Source: an uncultured Panacagrimonas sp. (GTDB lineage: Bacteria > Pseudomonadota > Gammaproteobacteria > Nevskiales > Nevskiaceae). Taken from it: DNA of 8,282 nt. The position numbers and the translations under genes were made by a program. Within the stretch, counting starts at the first letter, position 1; the number at the start of each line of letters is the position of its first letter. This document shows, piece by piece, positions 6,511 to 8,282 of this stretch. The notes beneath the pieces were generated by a model. It ran no database searches, was not told where the DNA came from, and saw only the letters and a program-made list of their open reading frames with translations. The stretch covers positions 1 to 8,282 of the forward strand of contig CAMLNE010000188.1 in the NCBI GenBank assembly GCA_946481265.1, read 5' to 3'.

Positions 6511-8241
6511 TCAGCTCTCGAGCGCCTTGTAGCGCTCGCGCAAGCGGTTGCGGATACCGATGGCCGTGAGATTCAACGCGATGATCACCAGCACCAGCAG
6601 GAAGGCCGTCGCGTACACGAGCGGGCGAGCGGCCTCGACATTGGGCGACTGGAAGCCCACGTCGTAGATGTGGAATCCAAGGTGCATGAACTTGCGGTCG
6701 AGGTGCAGGAACGGCGCATTGGTATCCAGCGGCAGGCTGGGCGCCAGCTTGACCACGCCGACCAGCATCAGGGGAGCCACCTCGCCCGCCGCGCGCGCGA
6801 TGGCCAGGATCAGGCCGGTCATCATTGCCGGCGACGCCATCGGTAGCACCACGCGCCACAGCGTCTCGGCCCGCGTTGCCCCCAGTGCCAGGCTGGCCTC
6901 GCGGATCGAGCGGGGAATGCGCGAAAGACCCTCCTCGGTCGCCACGATCACCACCGGCAGGGTCAGCAGGGCGAGCGTCAGCGAGGCCCAGAGAATGCCC
7001 GGCGTGCCGAATGTCGGCGAAGGCAGGCCCTCGGCGTAGAACGCCTCGTCGATGCTCGTGCCGACCACGTACACGAAGAAGCCGAGGCCGAACATGCCGT
7101 ACACGATCGAGGGGACGCCTGCGAGGTTGTTGACCGCGATGCGGATGATCTGCGTCACCGGCCCCTGCTTTGCATACTCGCGCAGGTACAGCGCCGCCAG
7201 CACGCCGAAAGGCATGACCACCACCGACATGATCATCACCATCATCACGGTGCCGAAGATCGCCGGGAAGATGCCGCCCTCGGTATTGGCCTCGCGCGGA
7301 TCCTCGGATACGAATTCCCAGATCTTGGAGCAGAAGAAACCCAGCTTGGAAAACAGCCCCATCGCATTGGGTCGATATCCCCGCATCACCTTCTCCAGCG
7401 GGACTTCCACCTCCTTGCCGTCCACCGTCTTCATCACCAGCGCGTCACGCGACAACTCGGAACGCACCGCGTCCAGCTCCTGCCGCAGGTTCTCGTACTC
7501 CCTGTCCTGTTCCTTGCGCCGATCGTCCAGCCGGGCGTACTCGGCCGGGTGACTCTCGCGGGTCTTGCCATCGAGCTGGAGGCGACGCTCGGCGAGGCGG
7601 ATCTGCTCGATGCGGTAGTTGATTGCACCGATGTCCTTCTTCTCGATGCCCTGGATCTTCTCGCGCAGCCCATTGGCCCGGTCCTGCAGCGGCCGGTAGG
7701 CCTCCCAGGCCTGCGCGCCGCTGGCGATGACCTTGCCGTCGGTCTTGACCGCTTCCAGGAAGCCATGGAAGTTGCCCCATTCCATGCGCTCGAGCACCAC
7801 CGCGTCGTCGGGATAGCTGCGCTCCACGAGCCAGTCCGACAGCACCGGCCGGAAATCGGCACCGAGGAGATCGCGGTTGGCCACCTTGAGCAGCAGGCGG
7901 TCGTAGAGCAGCTGGGCCTCGTCGACCTTGAGTCCGGCGTCCTTGAGGCGGGTGCTGGTCACCTCTTCCGTGCTGCGGATCTCGGCAAGGATGGGTTGCA
8001 TCTCCTCGCCCGGCGCGACATAGCGCGCCTGGACCACGTCGGCCGGCCAGAAGTGCGGCAGGCCGCGCGCGGCCGTCAGCACCAGCAGCGCGAGCGTGAC
8101 CATGAAGGCCACGGAGATCGCCGCAGCCGTCAGCCACACCCAGGGTGAACCGGACTTCACATAGGCGCGCATGCCCTGGGTGTCGCGCGCGAGCAGCGAC
8201 CTGGGCATTGCCGCCGCGATTTCTTCTGCGCTGTTGGTCAT
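6511..8241 (-). CDS. pstA: PstA, phosphate ABC transporter permease, extended form
   Basis: 576-aa inner-membrane permease that pairs with PstC to form the phosphate channel. E. coli PstA is about 296 aa, so this is nearly double. Membrane segments: TM1 33-57, then after a long hydrophilic insert TM2 326-353, TM3 371-394, TM4 414-435, TM5 472-497 and TM6 541-563. The ABC-permease EAA loop is clear in [21 protein letters not shown] (447-467), which docks with PstB. The extra 58-322 lies between TM1 and TM2 and should be periplasmic. Residues about 184-265 are charged and heptad-like, suggesting a coiled coil. Enlarged PstA and PstC proteins are known in Pseudomonas and other gammaproteobacteria. 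The ATG at 8241 overlaps the pstC stop (ATGA), supporting both the start and translational coupling. The function of the insertion is not evident from the sequence. Confidence 0.95.
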   Translation of the reverse strand: MTNSAEEIAAAMPRSLLARDTQGMRAYVKSGSPWVWLTAAAISVAFMVTLALLVLTAARGLPHFWPADVVQARYVAPGEEMQPILAEIRSTEEVTSTRLKDAGLKVDEAQLLYDRLLLKVANRDLLGADFRPVLSDWLVERSYPDDAVVLERMEWGNFHGFLEAVKTDGKVIASGAQAWEAYRPLQDRANGLREKIQGIEKKDIGAINYRIEQIRLAERRLQLDGKTRESHPAEYARLDDRRKEQDREYENLRQELDAVRSELSRDALVMKTVDGKEVEVPLEKVMRGYRPNAMGLFSKLGFFCSKIWEFVSEDPREANTEGGIFPAIFGTVMMVMIMSVVVMPFGVLAALYLREYAKQGPVTQIIRIAVNNLAGVPSIVYGMFGLGFFVYVVGTSIDEAFYAEGLPSPTFGTPGILWASLTLALLTLPVVIVATEEGLSRIPRSIREASLALGATRAETLWRVVLPMASPAMMTGLILAIARAAGEVAPLMLVGVVKLAPSLPLDTNAPFLHLDRKFMHLGFHIYDVGFQSPNVEAARPLVYATAFLLVLVIIALNLTAIGIRNRLRERYKALES

Positions 8242-8282
8242 AGCGAGCTGTATTTCCTGCGCAGACGGTTACGCACCACCTC
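8238..8282 (-). CDS. pstC: PstC, phosphate ABC transporter permease (only the last 14 codons)
   Basis: The frame read inward from the right edge gives [14 protein letters not shown] and then TGA, which overlaps the pstA ATG as ATGA. The tail RNRLRRKY resembles the end of PstA ([14 protein letters not shown]) and of extended PstC proteins. The order pstC-pstA-pstB-phoU is the standard one. The identity rests on this short tail and on gene order. Confidence 0.8.
   Translation of the reverse strand, partial: EVVRNRLRRKYSSL

Overview
The window comes from a high-GC gammaproteobacterium. Every real gene lies on the minus strand, and together they look like one directional gene train. The PstB, PhoU, PBP1b and YoaA sequences resemble those of Pseudomonas and Escherichia. 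The extended PstA, the UB2H-type PBP1b followed by a TPR lipoprotein, and a short GGGAATC-type repeat between genes together suggest a Pseudomonas-like or Xanthomonad/Lysobacteraceae/Wenzhouxiangella-like lineage. The lineage is inferred, and no rRNA or other taxonomic marker is present.

Layout in the direction of transcription (right to left): the last 14 codons of pstC (cut by the right edge); pstA, overlapping pstC by ATGA; pstB; a 149-bp gap holding a 7-bp degenerate tandem repeat; phoU; a 75-bp gap with a small stem-loop and a possible promoter; mrcB (PBP1b); a TPR lipoprotein overlapping mrcB by ATGA; and yoaA, a DinG/XPD-type Fe-S helicase that overlaps the lipoprotein by 11 bp and runs off the left edge.

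There are two functional blocks. The first is the high-affinity phosphate importer (PstC and PstA permeases, PstB ATPase) with PhoU, which couples the transporter to the PhoR-PhoB two-component system. PstS and the expected Pho box would lie to the right, outside the window. The second is a cell-envelope and DNA-maintenance block. PBP1b polymerises and crosslinks peptidoglycan. The lipoprotein next to it is a good candidate for an outer-membrane activator of the LpoP type. YoaA is translationally coupled behind them. The two blocks share a strand with only 75 bp between them, so read-through from the phosphate operon into the cell-wall genes is possible.

No tRNA, rRNA, CRISPR array, insertion sequence, phage gene or toxin-antitoxin locus was seen. 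No stretch over 300 bases lacks a gene. Nothing here amounts to a wholly new system. The points most worth following are the LpoP-like lipoprotein, the roughly 265-residue periplasmic insertion in PstA, the repeat at the phoU start, and the apparently leaderless start of mrcB.
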